NCBI GenBank assembly: GCA_040755755.1
Contig: JBFLZW010000030.1
Coordinates: 1-64,000 of the forward strand
DNA: 64,000 nucleotides
Reading direction: 5' to 3'
Source of the DNA: a bacterium
GTDB lineage: Bacteria; SZUA-182; DTGQ01
The position numbers were made by a program, and so were the translations under genes. Shown one piece after another: positions 1-7,634 of this stretch; the stretch's first letter is position 1, and each line of letters begins with the position of its first letter. The notes beneath the pieces are model-generated. The model worked only from the letters and a program-made list of their open reading frames with translations, ran no database searches and was not told the DNA's origin.

Positions 1-2
1 AT

Positions 3-107
3 TGTGATCAACTCAATGCTCATCCTAAACCAATACACTGGACTTATACGAAAGAAAAGTTCCTGCTCCAATTTGCTCCACCAGGCCCAAAACAACTGGC
101 CGCGTAA
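3..107 (+). mobile_element. IS630-type transposase, C-terminal remnant
   Basis: One plus-strand frame is open from the window edge to a TAA at 105-107. It encodes about 34 residues including LNAHPKPIHWTYTKEKF. A 'W-T-Y-T-x-E-K' segment near the end is typical of the C-terminus of IS630/Tc1-type transposases, so this is probably the tail of such an enzyme, with the rest left of the window. Its stop codon lies directly against the point where the minus-strand methyltransferase loses recognisable sequence, so the element probably truncated that gene. The identification rests on a short segment and memory of the family. Confidence 0.45.
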
Positions 108-434
108 TTATGGCGACGTGTACTTAGCTGCTTCACGGGTATGAGATAGAGTTTCAGCATTATATACACCTACCTTAACCTTACCAAGCCACACGAGAAA
201 CGGGTTAATTTCTAACGAAATTGATTCAAGGTTTCTATACGCTGCACAGAGAGAGGTTGTAGCTGTTCCGGAAAAAGGATCGAGTACACAAGTATGGACA
301 GGAGATTCCTTTAAGATTTCTTCGACAACTTTTATAGAATATGCAGGAGTCAATCGTAACCACCCATGTCTACCTACATTCTGATTAAACTTATAAGTAT
401 AATCTACACGCTGCTTGACAATAAGTTGCTGCAT
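108..434 (-). pseudogene. DNA methyltransferase, 5' part only
   Basis: The 108-residue product carries the S-adenosylmethionine-binding motif of amino-methyltransferases, DPFSGTATT (about residues 51-59), followed by LEINPFLVWLGK, a stretch seen in N4-cytosine/N6-adenine methyltransferases of restriction-modification systems. Such enzymes are usually 300 residues or more and need a catalytic DPPY/SPPY-type motif, which is absent here. The reading frame stops at 108-110, where transposase-like sequence on the other strand begins. The start is an ATG at 432-434, 17 bases after the stop of the restriction-like gene, a usual R-then-M arrangement. It is very likely a non-functional fragment. Confidence 0.7.
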
Positions 435-451
435 TTCTTTTACCGTTTATT

Positions 452-1008
452 TTATTGAGTTGAGAGAAGGTTCTGTAATACCTGATCAATCTCTGCTTTT
501 AGGATATTTTGATTTCGTTCAAAGAACGATGCTAAATCATAGCCGATTATGTCACGCATAAATGAGTAAATTGATACCAATGGAGATGATGTTTCTGTTA
601 TACCTGTAAGCAGAATCCATTTTTCATTTTTGTACCTGATTAAAATATCCTTGTCAATTTGAGTAGAAAATACTGCCACACAAGGCAAATAACCTTGAGT
701 ATAAGCTGTCACGGCATTTCTAATATCAGCATTTTGTCTTTTTGAATCTTTGCTTTTGTACCCTTGTCGGACTTCAAAAACAACACCTTGTATAGATTTA
801 ATAACTTGAGGTGCAATATCCAGTGATTTTGCACAATCTTCAATCCATTGAATAACCTTTCCTTTCACTTGTCTATTCTTTAATGGCTTCAGAGGTATCC
901 TGCTGTCAAGAGATAAGGTCTGAATTTTACCACTTAATTTGGGAACATCATATGACCATTTAACATCTTCATCTGAGAGATCAAGTGTATCTTTCAGAAT
1001 TCTCTTAA
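452..1008 (-). pseudogene. restriction-endonuclease-like gene lacking its 5' end
   Basis: A frame of about 185 codons ends at 452. The part from a GTG at 866-868 is 138 residues, but the same frame is open upstream to about 1008 and reads as sensible protein (KRILKDTLDLSDEDVKW). A segment FEVRQGYKSKDSKRQNADI resembles the E-x(n)-K core of some PD-(D/E)XK-type nucleases, and the gene precedes a methyltransferase fragment, so a type II restriction enzyme is the most likely origin. Upstream of about 1008 the DNA encodes a HicB start in another frame, so the native 5' end has been lost by recombination. Function is inferred mainly from position. Confidence 0.45.
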
Positions 1009-1092
1009 TCCTACAACGATGCCTTTGAGCCCCAATGGGTAAGCAACATAACCGTCGGGATATTTTTCTACGATAACTTTGTATTGTCTCAT
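994..1092 (-). pseudogene. HicB-like antitoxin, N-terminal fragment
   Basis: The 32-codon frame starts with ATG at 1090-1092 behind a strong GGAGAGGAGG ribosome site. It reads MRQYKVIVEKYPDGYVAYPL and then GLKGIVVG, which is the N-terminal strand region of HicB/UPF0150-type antitoxins. After residue 28 family similarity stops and four foreign residues precede a TGA. The 3' sequence belongs to the restriction-like gene in another frame, so a HicB gene has been cut at about base 1008. No HicA gene is adjacent. Confidence 0.6.
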
Positions 1093-1459
1093 AATCTACC
1101 TCCTCTCCCTCAGAATAATGATACCATACCTGGATAACTCAGGACTATGCTATTAGGGTACTTACCCCAAAAGCCCCTCTCCCCAGAGGGGCGAGGGAGA
1201 AAAACGCTGCCTTGGGTTTAATGTCCATGAGCGAGATATTCACTATTGAGCAAAGGCCTGACCTTACCCCCCTTTATGGTAATGGCATCTTCCCCAAGGG
1301 AAAAGGAGTGAACAGTTATCCCTCACAGGAGAGGATGAACTGTTTCGACAGCATCAGGATTGGAGCCGCACCCACTTTTCGGATGGGCTCTTAGTGTCGG
1401 CAAACAGGTTACGTATGGTGTTTGGTGAGGGGGAAAGCCCTACTCTACATTTGCTCCCT
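1093..1459. other. intergenic stretch with a palindromic repeat
   Basis: No convincing gene is seen. At 1173-1198 there is a short hairpin-forming repeat (CCCCTCTCCCCAGAGGGG core) of the type found at several other intergenic places in this window. A 60-codon plus-strand frame at 1212-1394 has no recognisable motif or ribosome site and is not annotated. Confidence 0.5.
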
Positions 1460-1678
1460 TTACTCATGGAGCTCATCACGGGATTGGTAGTAAGGCCCGC
1501 CACCAAGTCGAATTCCTTTATCCATGCGCTCTAATTCCTGCTTCATAGCTATCATGAAGGATTGATCTATTCCACGGGCTTCAGGAAAAATGACTTCTAC
1601 CTCGACTCCATCTTTTGCCTTAACGGGCCCAAGGAGCTCGATAGTGTTTCCTCGATATGTACCTTTCACTTTGGTCAA
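1460..1678 (-). CDS. AF2212-like antitoxin-type small protein
   Basis: The 72-residue product begins TKVKGTYRGNTIELLGPV and continues with a V-E-V-E-V-I-F strand. This matches the DUF104/AF2212-like family, small beta-rich proteins usually encoded as antitoxins before a PIN-domain ribonuclease. The start appears to be TTG (1676-1678) with AGGTGA six bases upstream. The acidic/basic C-terminal tail is typical of toxin-wrapping segments. No PIN gene follows downstream; the next bases on this strand give only a short frame without catalytic acids. It is therefore an orphan antitoxin or a solitary regulator. Confidence 0.6.
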   Translation of the reverse strand: MTKVKGTYRGNTIELLGPVKAKDGVEVEVIFPEARGIDQSFMIAMKQELERMDKGIRLGGGPYYQSRDELHE

Positions 1679-1759
1679 GGAATATCACCTTTTCTCAGAT
1701 GTTCCCCGTTTCTCCTGTCTCGATGAGGATGGTGAAAACAACCATCACCCCCACCCAGA

Positions 1760-1780
1760 CTCCCCCCTCAAGGGGGAGGA
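1760..1780. repeat. short G/C hairpin repeat
   Basis: CTCCCCCCTCAAGGGGGAG is an inverted repeat with arms of about 7-8 bases lying between the ferredoxin gene and the small antitoxin gene. It belongs to the same loose family as the hairpins near 1173, 25388, 31651, 35881 and 43534. It could terminate transcription from the ferredoxin side, although no clear T-run follows. Confidence 0.4.
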
Positions 1781-1797
1781 GTTTTTGCGGCATCCCC

Positions 1798-2040
1798 TCA
1801 TCGCTCCTTAAACACGGCAATGGCCAGGTCCGGGCAAACTTCAGCGCACAGGGCGCAGCCGGTGCATCGCTCAGGATGCTGAGCTTGGGCAAAGTAATAT
1901 CCCTGCTGATTCAGGGCATCTCCAATGGTGATGGCCTTTTGCGGGCATTGGGACACACACAGTTCACATCCCTTGCATCTTTGCGGGTCAATTTCAATTC
2001 GTCCTGGAATTTTCCCCACCCTTTCATTATTTCTCGCCAT
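1798..2040 (-). CDS. 2[4Fe-4S] ferredoxin (2-oxoacid oxidoreductase delta-like)
   Basis: The protein (80 residues from the ATG at 2038-2040; a TTG lies four codons upstream) contains two full cluster motifs, CKGCELCVSQCP and CTGCALCAEVCP, each giving C-x2-C-x2-C-x3-C-P. Spacing and the short N-terminal arm resemble KorD/PorD, the delta subunit of 2-oxoacid:ferredoxin oxidoreductases. In many genomes korD begins a korDABC operon, but here the next gene is an antitoxin, so the catalytic subunits are missing from this locus. It should act as a low-potential electron carrier in the cytoplasm. The 5' side lies inside a degenerate G-rich repeat, making the start uncertain. Confidence 0.8.
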   Translation of the reverse strand: MARNNERVGKIPGRIEIDPQRCKGCELCVSQCPQKAITIGDALNQQGYYFAQAQHPERCTGCALCAEVCPDLAIAVFKER

Positions 2041-2042
2041 CA

Positions 2043-2098
2043 CCTTACCCAATCACCTTACCAAGTCACCTTATCCAACCACGTTACCACTCCATCAC
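2043..2098. repeat. degenerate GGTAAGGTGA-type repeat
   Basis: Read on the minus strand, the spacer between the kinase stop and the ferredoxin start consists of imperfect copies of GGTAAGGTGA and GGTGATGG variants. The G-rich composition continues back into the last 45 codons of the kinase gene. Confidence 0.5.
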
Positions 2099-2100
2099 CG

Positions 2101-3462
2101 TCACATTACCAACCCCGGCATATTGCCCTCATCCCCACCGGGCGCATTGCTCTCATCTCCCTGCCTGTGCCCATGTCCACCCCCATGCTCACTCCCAGCC
2201 CCATATCTGTCCCCCTCCGCATATTGCCTTTTGGGTATCTGGAAGATGAAGCGGGAGCCTTGGTGCGGTTCGCTTTCGAGCCAGATCCTGCCACGGTGGA
2301 TATCGATGAATTTTTTGGCGATACTGAGCCCCAGGCCGGTACCGCCAAGCTTTCGGGAAGCAGCCGAATCGAGCTGCCGGAACCTTTCAAAAATAACCTC
2401 CTGATCCTGCTGGCTGATGCCGATCCCCTGGTCTGATACGCAAACCTGAACACAATCATCCTGTGCTTCGAGCAGGATCAGAATCTGTGAATCCGGCTTC
2501 TCGGTAAATTTCACGGCATTGCTCACCAGATTCAGGATAACCTGTTTGATTTTCTGTCGGTCTGCCTCAATGACTTCATGGAAGTCAGAAGGAGCGAACG
2601 ACAATTGAAGGTGTTTCTCCCTGGCCATGGGCAGGGAAATGAGCAAAACCTCCTCGACAACTTCTTTCAGGTCGAATTTCTCCAGTTCGATACCGACCTT
2701 ACCAGCCTCGATTTTGGAAAATTCCAGAAGTTTATTGATCAGATCGAGGAGAATGTACCCGTTGCGGCTGATTCTGGTCAAACCATCGGTGGTTTCCGGC
2801 AACCGCTCTTCAGGACTCATATTCAGGAGGTAGGTGCTATATCCGATGATCGATGTCAGGGGGGTTTTTAATTCATGGCTGACCATAGCCAGAAACTCCG
2901 ATTTGAGCTGATCAAGCTCGGTGAGCCGCTCGTTTTTCTCTCGCTCTCTGGCCAGCTCCAGAGCCCGTTTTTCCACCTTGCTCTCCAGTTCCCGGTTGAA
3001 TTGCTCCAGTTGACGCGTGGCGGCCATAAGCTGCTGATTGTTTTCTTTCAGGACTTCCATCAGTCTGCGATTTTCCAGCGAAAGTCTCTGCTGCTCCAGA
3101 GCATTTCTGATAATCGCCCGGACTTCCCCTACCTGATAGGGTTTGGTGATATAGGCATAGGCTCCCTGGTTGAGGGCCTTGATTGCGGTTTCCAGGGAAG
3201 CATGGCCGGTCAGCATTATCGGGCATACTTCACGGTGGGCATTTTTAATGGCCTGCAAAACATCCAGGCCGCTCATATCGGGTAATTGAAGGTCGATAAT
3301 GGCCACCTGGATAAGCTGGCGGGACATTTCCCGTAAGGCATCCTCTCCGGAGTGAACAACGAGCAGTTCGTATTCGTCATCAGCCAGGACATCTTTAAAC
3401 GTTTCACAGAAGAGGACTTCATCATCAACGAGAAGTATCCTCATTGATCCGCAATCAGGCAT
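2101..3462 (-). CDS. response receiver-histidine kinase hybrid
   Basis: The 453-residue cytoplasmic protein begins with a receiver domain (about residues 7-125; phospho-acceptor Asp57 in IIDLQLPD, Thr85, Lys107), continues with a coiled coil (125-190), and ends with a HisKA/HATPase kinase (His196 in SHELKT; N box, GIGIS and GGTGLGLSIAKK motifs). No membrane or DNA-binding segment is present. The ATG at 3460-3462 overlaps the upstream gene's stop by 8 bases (ATGCCTGA), implying translational coupling; an ATG at 3442-3444 is the alternative. The last 45 residues are Gly/His-rich and encoded by G-rich degenerate DNA, unlike the family's usual end. It likely receives phosphate from, or passes it to, the neighbouring kinases. 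Confidence 0.88.
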   Translation of the reverse strand: MPDCGSMRILLVDDEVLFCETFKDVLADDEYELLVVHSGEDALREMSRQLIQVAIIDLQLPDMSGLDVLQAIKNAHREVCPIMLTGHASLETAIKALNQGAYAYITKPYQVGEVRAIIRNALEQQRLSLENRRLMEVLKENNQQLMAATRQLEQFNRELESKVEKRALELAREREKNERLTELDQLKSEFLAMVSHELKTPLTSIIGYSTYLLNMSPEERLPETTDGLTRISRNGYILLDLINKLLEFSKIEAGKVGIELEKFDLKEVVEEVLLISLPMAREKHLQLSFAPSDFHEVIEADRQKIKQVILNLVSNAVKFTEKPDSQILILLEAQDDCVQVCVSDQGIGISQQDQEVIFERFRQLDSAASRKLGGTGLGLSIAKKFIDIHRGRIWLESEPHQGSRFIFQIPKRQYAEGDRYGAGSEHGGGHGHRQGDESNAPGGDEGNMPGLVM

Positions 3463-5077
3463 GTGGAGCGTCCCTCTGAGAATCGGCTGCGGGAAGATCG
3501 ATAATGAAGGCTGTAAATTCGTCGACGCGGCTTTCAACTTCGATGGTTCCCTGGTGATCCTGGATGATGCCGTAGCTGACGCTTAAACCCAGGCCGGTTC
3601 CCTGGCCGACGGGCTTGGTGGTAAAAAAGGGATCAAACAATTTATTGAAATGTTTTTCCGGGATTCCCATGCCATTGTCGAAGATCTTGATGCGGATATG
3701 CTGCGTTCCATTATGTTCAACCTTATTGACGCTGATCCGCAGGACCTTGGCATCACTGTCAGCAATGCCTGGGGATTTCTTGTTCAAGGCATATTGAGCA
3801 TTATTGATAAGGTTCAGGAAAACCTGCTGGAGCCTTCCGCTGTTGGCGGCGATTTTCGGCAGGCCGGGCTCAAACTCCCTGATCACCTTGATGCCGTCGA
3901 GCTGGAGCTGATGTTCGGTAAGGGCCAGGGTCGCGCCGATGATCTCGGTGATATCCTCAAGGTGGTATTCCTGGCGGTTTTGCCGGGAAAAGGTGAGAAT
4001 ATCGCTGGCGATTTTTCCAATCCTGGTTCCTTCCTGCAATATCCTGTCGGCATAGTCGGCAATTTCGCTGTCCTGGTCCTTGATCTCGCTCTGGATAAGG
4101 CTGGCGAACAGGAGCATGCCATTTAAGGGATTTTTGATTTCGTGGGTGAAATTGGCCAGTAATTCTCCCATGGATGCCAGCTTCGAGGCCTGGATCAGCT
4201 GCTCCTGCAATTGCTTCTGCTCGGTAATGTCCCGGAAATTCTGGACCGCCCCGGTAATCCGTCCCTGTTTATCCCGCAGGAGCGCTGCGCTGACGCGAAT
4301 CGGAATCGTGTGATGACTCCTGTTCTGAATGTAGACCTCCATATGGGAAACCGTCTCTTTAGTTTTCAGAGACTCCATCAACTGCCTGGTGTAGTCGGTG
4401 TTCTGGCTTTTAAATATCTCGGCATGATACTTGCCGATAACCTCATCAGCCCGGTAGCCGGTGATCTTTTCAGCCTGACGATTAAAGGAGGTAATACACC
4501 AGTGCTCATCAACCGTACAAAGGCCATCGGCCAGGCTCTCGATAATAGCCTCGGTACGTTCCTTCTGGTCAAACAGTTCCTGTGTCCGCTGCCGGATTTT
4601 CGACTCCAGGGCACGGTTCAGGTCATCCACCTTCATCTTGGCTTCTTTCAGGGCGGCATTGGAAACCTGAAGCTCGCGGAGCAGTTTTTTATTCTCCAGG
4701 ACAAGGTGCTGTTCATCGGCAGCCCGCTTGACCGTATCTTTGAGCCCTTCCACCTGGAATGGCTTGACGATATAGGCATAGGCCCCCTGGTTCAGTGCCT
4801 TGATGGAGTTTTCAATAGTTGCGGCTGCCGTCAGCATGATCGAATAGAGATCAAGATTCATGCTGCGGATTGCCTTAAGAATTTCCAGCCCGCTGATATC
4901 CGGCAAATTGATATCGATAATTGCCACATTAAAAGAATTGTCGCGGATAGCATCAATGGCATCATTTCCATTGAGGGTAATGCTTACTCCATAACCATCG
5001 TCTTCCAGAATGTCCTTTATGGTGTAGCATACTCCGATCTCATCATCCACGATCAGAATGTTGGCTTTGGCAGACAT
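3455..5077 (-). CDS. receiver-PAS-histidine kinase (NtrB-like core)
   Basis: The 540-residue cytoplasmic protein has a receiver domain (1-120; Asp55 in IIDINLPD), a coiled coil (125-175), a PAS domain (about 175-290) and an NtrB-type HisKA/HATPase region with His312 in THEIKNPLNG and a GQGTGLGLSVSYG lid. The receiver at the N-terminus suggests it is a phospho-controlled kinase inside a relay rather than a primary sensor. The start ATG at 5075-5077 matches the usual receiver boundary. The gene is flanked upstream by a heptamer repeat array and overlaps the following kinase gene. The partner regulator is not fixed by sequence; the single-domain regulator upstream is a candidate. Confidence 0.9.
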   Translation of the reverse strand: MSAKANILIVDDEIGVCYTIKDILEDDGYGVSITLNGNDAIDAIRDNSFNVAIIDINLPDISGLEILKAIRSMNLDLYSIMLTAAATIENSIKALNQGAYAYIVKPFQVEGLKDTVKRAADEQHLVLENKKLLRELQVSNAALKEAKMKVDDLNRALESKIRQRTQELFDQKERTEAIIESLADGLCTVDEHWCITSFNRQAEKITGYRADEVIGKYHAEIFKSQNTDYTRQLMESLKTKETVSHMEVYIQNRSHHTIPIRVSAALLRDKQGRITGAVQNFRDITEQKQLQEQLIQASKLASMGELLANFTHEIKNPLNGMLLFASLIQSEIKDQDSEIADYADRILQEGTRIGKIASDILTFSRQNRQEYHLEDITEIIGATLALTEHQLQLDGIKVIREFEPGLPKIAANSGRLQQVFLNLINNAQYALNKKSPGIADSDAKVLRISVNKVEHNGTQHIRIKIFDNGMGIPEKHFNKLFDPFFTTKPVGQGTGLGLSVSYGIIQDHQGTIEVESRVDEFTAFIIDLPAADSQRDAPHA

Positions 5078-5104
5078 AGTACTATCCTTTTTCTCAACCG
5101 AGTT

Positions 5105-5190
5105 ATCAGCTTTTTACTGACCACTGTCCCCTGCTTTTACTGGCCACTGGCCACTGATCACTGACCACTGTCTTTACTGACCACTATCTT
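5105..5190. repeat. heptamer tandem repeat array (GTGRTCA type)
   Basis: The spacer between two signalling genes is filled with CAGTGGTCA, CAGTGATCA and CAGTGGCCA units (minus-strand sense), a degenerate period-7 array. It runs into the 3' end of the response-regulator gene and appears to supply its last codons (K-D-S-G-Q-stop). Related arrays lie at 30749-30799 and, inside a gene, at 32179-32210. Confidence 0.65.
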
Positions 5191-5560
5191 TACTCTTCTC
5201 CCTGATCTCTTCCACCAGTGAGATAATCTGCTCCGGAGGGAATGGTTTATTGACATACTGATAAATACCATAGCTCAAGGCCTCCTCAATGAGGGCCTCC
5301 GCAGAATAAGCGGTCATCAGGATAAACTCGGTTTTCCTGTCTATTTTTTTGTTTGTTTTTTGGATTTTCCTGATTGTTTCCACGCCGTTAATGCCCGGCA
5401 TGATAATATCAATCAAAATAACATCAAAGAATTGCTGGTCAGTCTTTTCAATGGCACCATATCCGTCTCCAGCGGATTCAACCTCGTATCCGGCGTCCTG
5501 GAGGATATCGATCAATGTTTCTCTCATACCCGGTTGATCATCCACAACCAAGATTTTCAA
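5174..5560 (-). CDS. single-domain CheY-like response regulator
   Basis: The 128-residue protein is a bare receiver domain. It has the acidic pair D7/D8, phospho-acceptor Asp51 in VILIDIIMPG, Thr83 and Lys105 (VNKPF). No effector domain follows, so it must act by protein contact or as a phosphate shuttle, as Spo0F- or DivK-type proteins do. It sits directly after the membrane kinase gene (24-base gap) and before the receiver-PAS-kinase, which suggests a linear relay from membrane kinase to this regulator to the downstream hybrid kinases. Its C-terminus is encoded by the heptamer array, hinting that the array altered the original 3' end. Confidence 0.9.
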   Translation of the reverse strand: MKILVVDDQPGMRETLIDILQDAGYEVESAGDGYGAIEKTDQQFFDVILIDIIMPGINGVETIRKIQKTNKKIDRKTEFILMTAYSAEALIEEALSYGIYQYVNKPFPPEQIISLVEEIREKSKDSGQ

Positions 5561-5584
5561 TGTATTGACCTCAGCAATTATTGA

Positions 5585-7471
5585 TTATGGGCTTTGCCCT
5601 ACGTCCTCCCTGATAGGGAATGATATAGTGAATGAGCTTCCCTGTCCAACCACACTCTTAACCGCAATGCTGGCCTGGTGGTTCTGGATAATCGATTTGG
5701 TAATGGTGAGTCCCAGGCCGATCCCGGTAGCCTTGGTGGTAAAGAAAGGATCGAACAGTTTTTCCAGATCAGCGGGAGAGATGCCATACCCCTGATCCGC
5801 GATTTCAACCTCGATCCTCCCCTGATTCTCCCGGGTGGCGATAAGTATTTCCCCACCTCCTTTTTGCATGGCCTGCTCAGCGTTAGTGATCAGATTGACC
5901 AGGACCTGATGCATTTGATGCTTATCGACCAGGATAAGGGGCAAACCGGGAGCAAGCTGTTGACGGGCAGAGATATTGGCCGGTAACTTAATCCGTGACA
6001 AAGATGTGTTGATCACCTGATTAATATCTTCGAGATGAAGCTCCGGCTTTCTGGTCCGGCAAAAACCCAGAAGGTCGCTGATGATTTTATTGGAGCTTTC
6101 AATTTCGTGTTCGATAATCTCGATATGTTTTTGTACTTTCGGGTCCTGGCAGTCAAGCTTGTTTTTCAGATAATAGGTCGAATTCTGGATCACCGCCAGA
6201 GGATTGCGCAGCTCATGGCTCACCGAAGATGCCAGACGCCCCAGGGCTGCCATTTTCTCGGAAAGAATCAGTTGCTCCTGAGTCTCTTTCAGTTCCCTGG
6301 TCATCCGCTTTTGCTCTGAAATGTCCCGGAATACCTCACATCCGCCCATAATTTCACCCCGTTCGTCCTTCAGAGAGGAGGCACTGGCCATAATCGGAAT
6401 AGCCCTTTCGTCTTTTGTCTGAATCTGGACTTCGACGTTCAGGGTTGGCGTTCCGTTTCTGGCTGAAGCTTTGATAGCGCATCGACCTTCGCAGATATCA
6501 CTTTTGAATATGTTATGGCATTTTTTACCAATAACTTCACTGCTGGTGTATCCTGTCAGGGACTCGCAGGCAGGACTGAAGTAAGTGATATTCATGCCCA
6601 TGTCCACGGTAAAAACCGGATCAGCTATGGCATCGAGAATAGTTCTGCTGGTTTTGATCTGGTGCCGGAGAGAAAGAATCATCTGGTTAAAGGAATTGGC
6701 CAGGCTGCTGATTTCTCCTTTCCGTTCGATTTGCAGCAGCTCATTCAGGTTTCCGTCTGCAATCCGCTGTGCTGAATCATCCAGAAGCTTGAGAGGGCGT
6801 AAAATAGACAGAGAAATATAGGTGGCTACCGTCAGGCTGATGACTGTGGCCATGATAAAAATCGCTATCATCCACAAATTGGCAGAACGCCAGGCATATT
6901 CAGCCTCATTCCGCGAATTGGCCATGTGTTCATCATGCATCCTGACCAGTTCCTGGATATGGTTCCGGGTTGAAATAGCCAGATCATCCATTTCCTTCAT
7001 CATAGCTCCGGCTACCTGCCGCTGGGTGATATCACTGGCCATGATTTTGCCTGAAAGAAACTGGATGTGGACAAAATCCTCACGGATGCGGTCGATTAAA
7101 GCTATCTCCTGAGGCCGGGATAGAGTGTAACAATGATTCAGAGCTTCGAGAACCTTTTTTTCCAGGGCCTTGGCTTTCTTATGCTCATTGATATTTCCCG
7201 TAATGAGAAAATCATTGGCAGGCATAATATAATCGGTTATGGCGGTCTGGATTTCATATATGGCTCTCTCGTGGGGAATTTCCTTGAGGATGTTTTCAAA
7301 GGCTGTGGTAACTTTAATATTCTGGCGGTAGGCAACAAGGTGGTTGACAACCATCAGAACGAGTAAGGTCAGAATGAGAGTAAACAGTCGAAGGGTAATC
7401 CCCACTCCCCTGGGACATGGTTTAAACCCCTGATCCTTTGAGAAATGGCCTTCTCCCCTTTTTCTGTGCAT
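5585..7471 (-). CDS. membrane sensor histidine kinase (HAMP-PAS)
   Basis: The 628-residue protein has a membrane helix at about 25-46, a helical periplasmic region (about 50-195, resembling a four-helix-bundle sensor), a second helix at about 198-220, HAMP (220-272), PAS (278-390), and a kinase core with His419 in SVSHELRNPLAVIQ and a GIGLGLTITKS lid. A Cys-containing stretch in the PAS region (CHNIFKSDICEGRCAI) is the CxxxC-type element often seen in PAS sensors and could sense redox state; that is inference. It is the only membrane sensor in the cluster, thus the probable input. A 23-bp tandem repeat lies upstream. Confidence 0.9.
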   Translation of the reverse strand: MHRKRGEGHFSKDQGFKPCPRGVGITLRLFTLILTLLVLMVVNHLVAYRQNIKVTTAFENILKEIPHERAIYEIQTAITDYIMPANDFLITGNINEHKKAKALEKKVLEALNHCYTLSRPQEIALIDRIREDFVHIQFLSGKIMASDITQRQVAGAMMKEMDDLAISTRNHIQELVRMHDEHMANSRNEAEYAWRSANLWMIAIFIMATVISLTVATYISLSILRPLKLLDDSAQRIADGNLNELLQIERKGEISSLANSFNQMILSLRHQIKTSRTILDAIADPVFTVDMGMNITYFSPACESLTGYTSSEVIGKKCHNIFKSDICEGRCAIKASARNGTPTLNVEVQIQTKDERAIPIMASASSLKDERGEIMGGCEVFRDISEQKRMTRELKETQEQLILSEKMAALGRLASSVSHELRNPLAVIQNSTYYLKNKLDCQDPKVQKHIEIIEHEIESSNKIISDLLGFCRTRKPELHLEDINQVINTSLSRIKLPANISARQQLAPGLPLILVDKHQMHQVLVNLITNAEQAMQKGGGEILIATRENQGRIEVEIADQGYGISPADLEKLFDPFFTTKATGIGLGLTITKSIIQNHQASIAVKSVVGQGSSFTISFPIREDVGQSP

Positions 7472-7530
7472 TGATTCCTCAAAAGTCGATAATAATTTTA
7501 TTATTACGGTGCTTTATCGATGGTTCCAAT

Positions 7531-7576
7531 ATTATAACCCAATGGTACTATATATTATAACCCAATGGTACTATAT
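7531..7576. repeat. perfect 23-bp tandem duplication
   Basis: The 23-bp unit ATTATAACCCAATGGTACTA+TAT occurs twice in direct succession (7531-7553 and 7554-7576) without mismatch. It lies between recN and the membrane kinase gene, in the position expected for the kinase promoter, so it may double an operator or simply be a slippage product. Confidence 0.85.
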
Positions 7577-7634
7577 TTAGCGATACAATTCAAGAGAGGG
7601 AAAAATTTCAGAAAGGAAAAAGATGCGGTCATGA

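Noticed and set aside
1212-1394. 60-codon plus-strand frame
   Set aside because: No ribosome site, motif or family-like sequence, and it starts beside a hairpin repeat.
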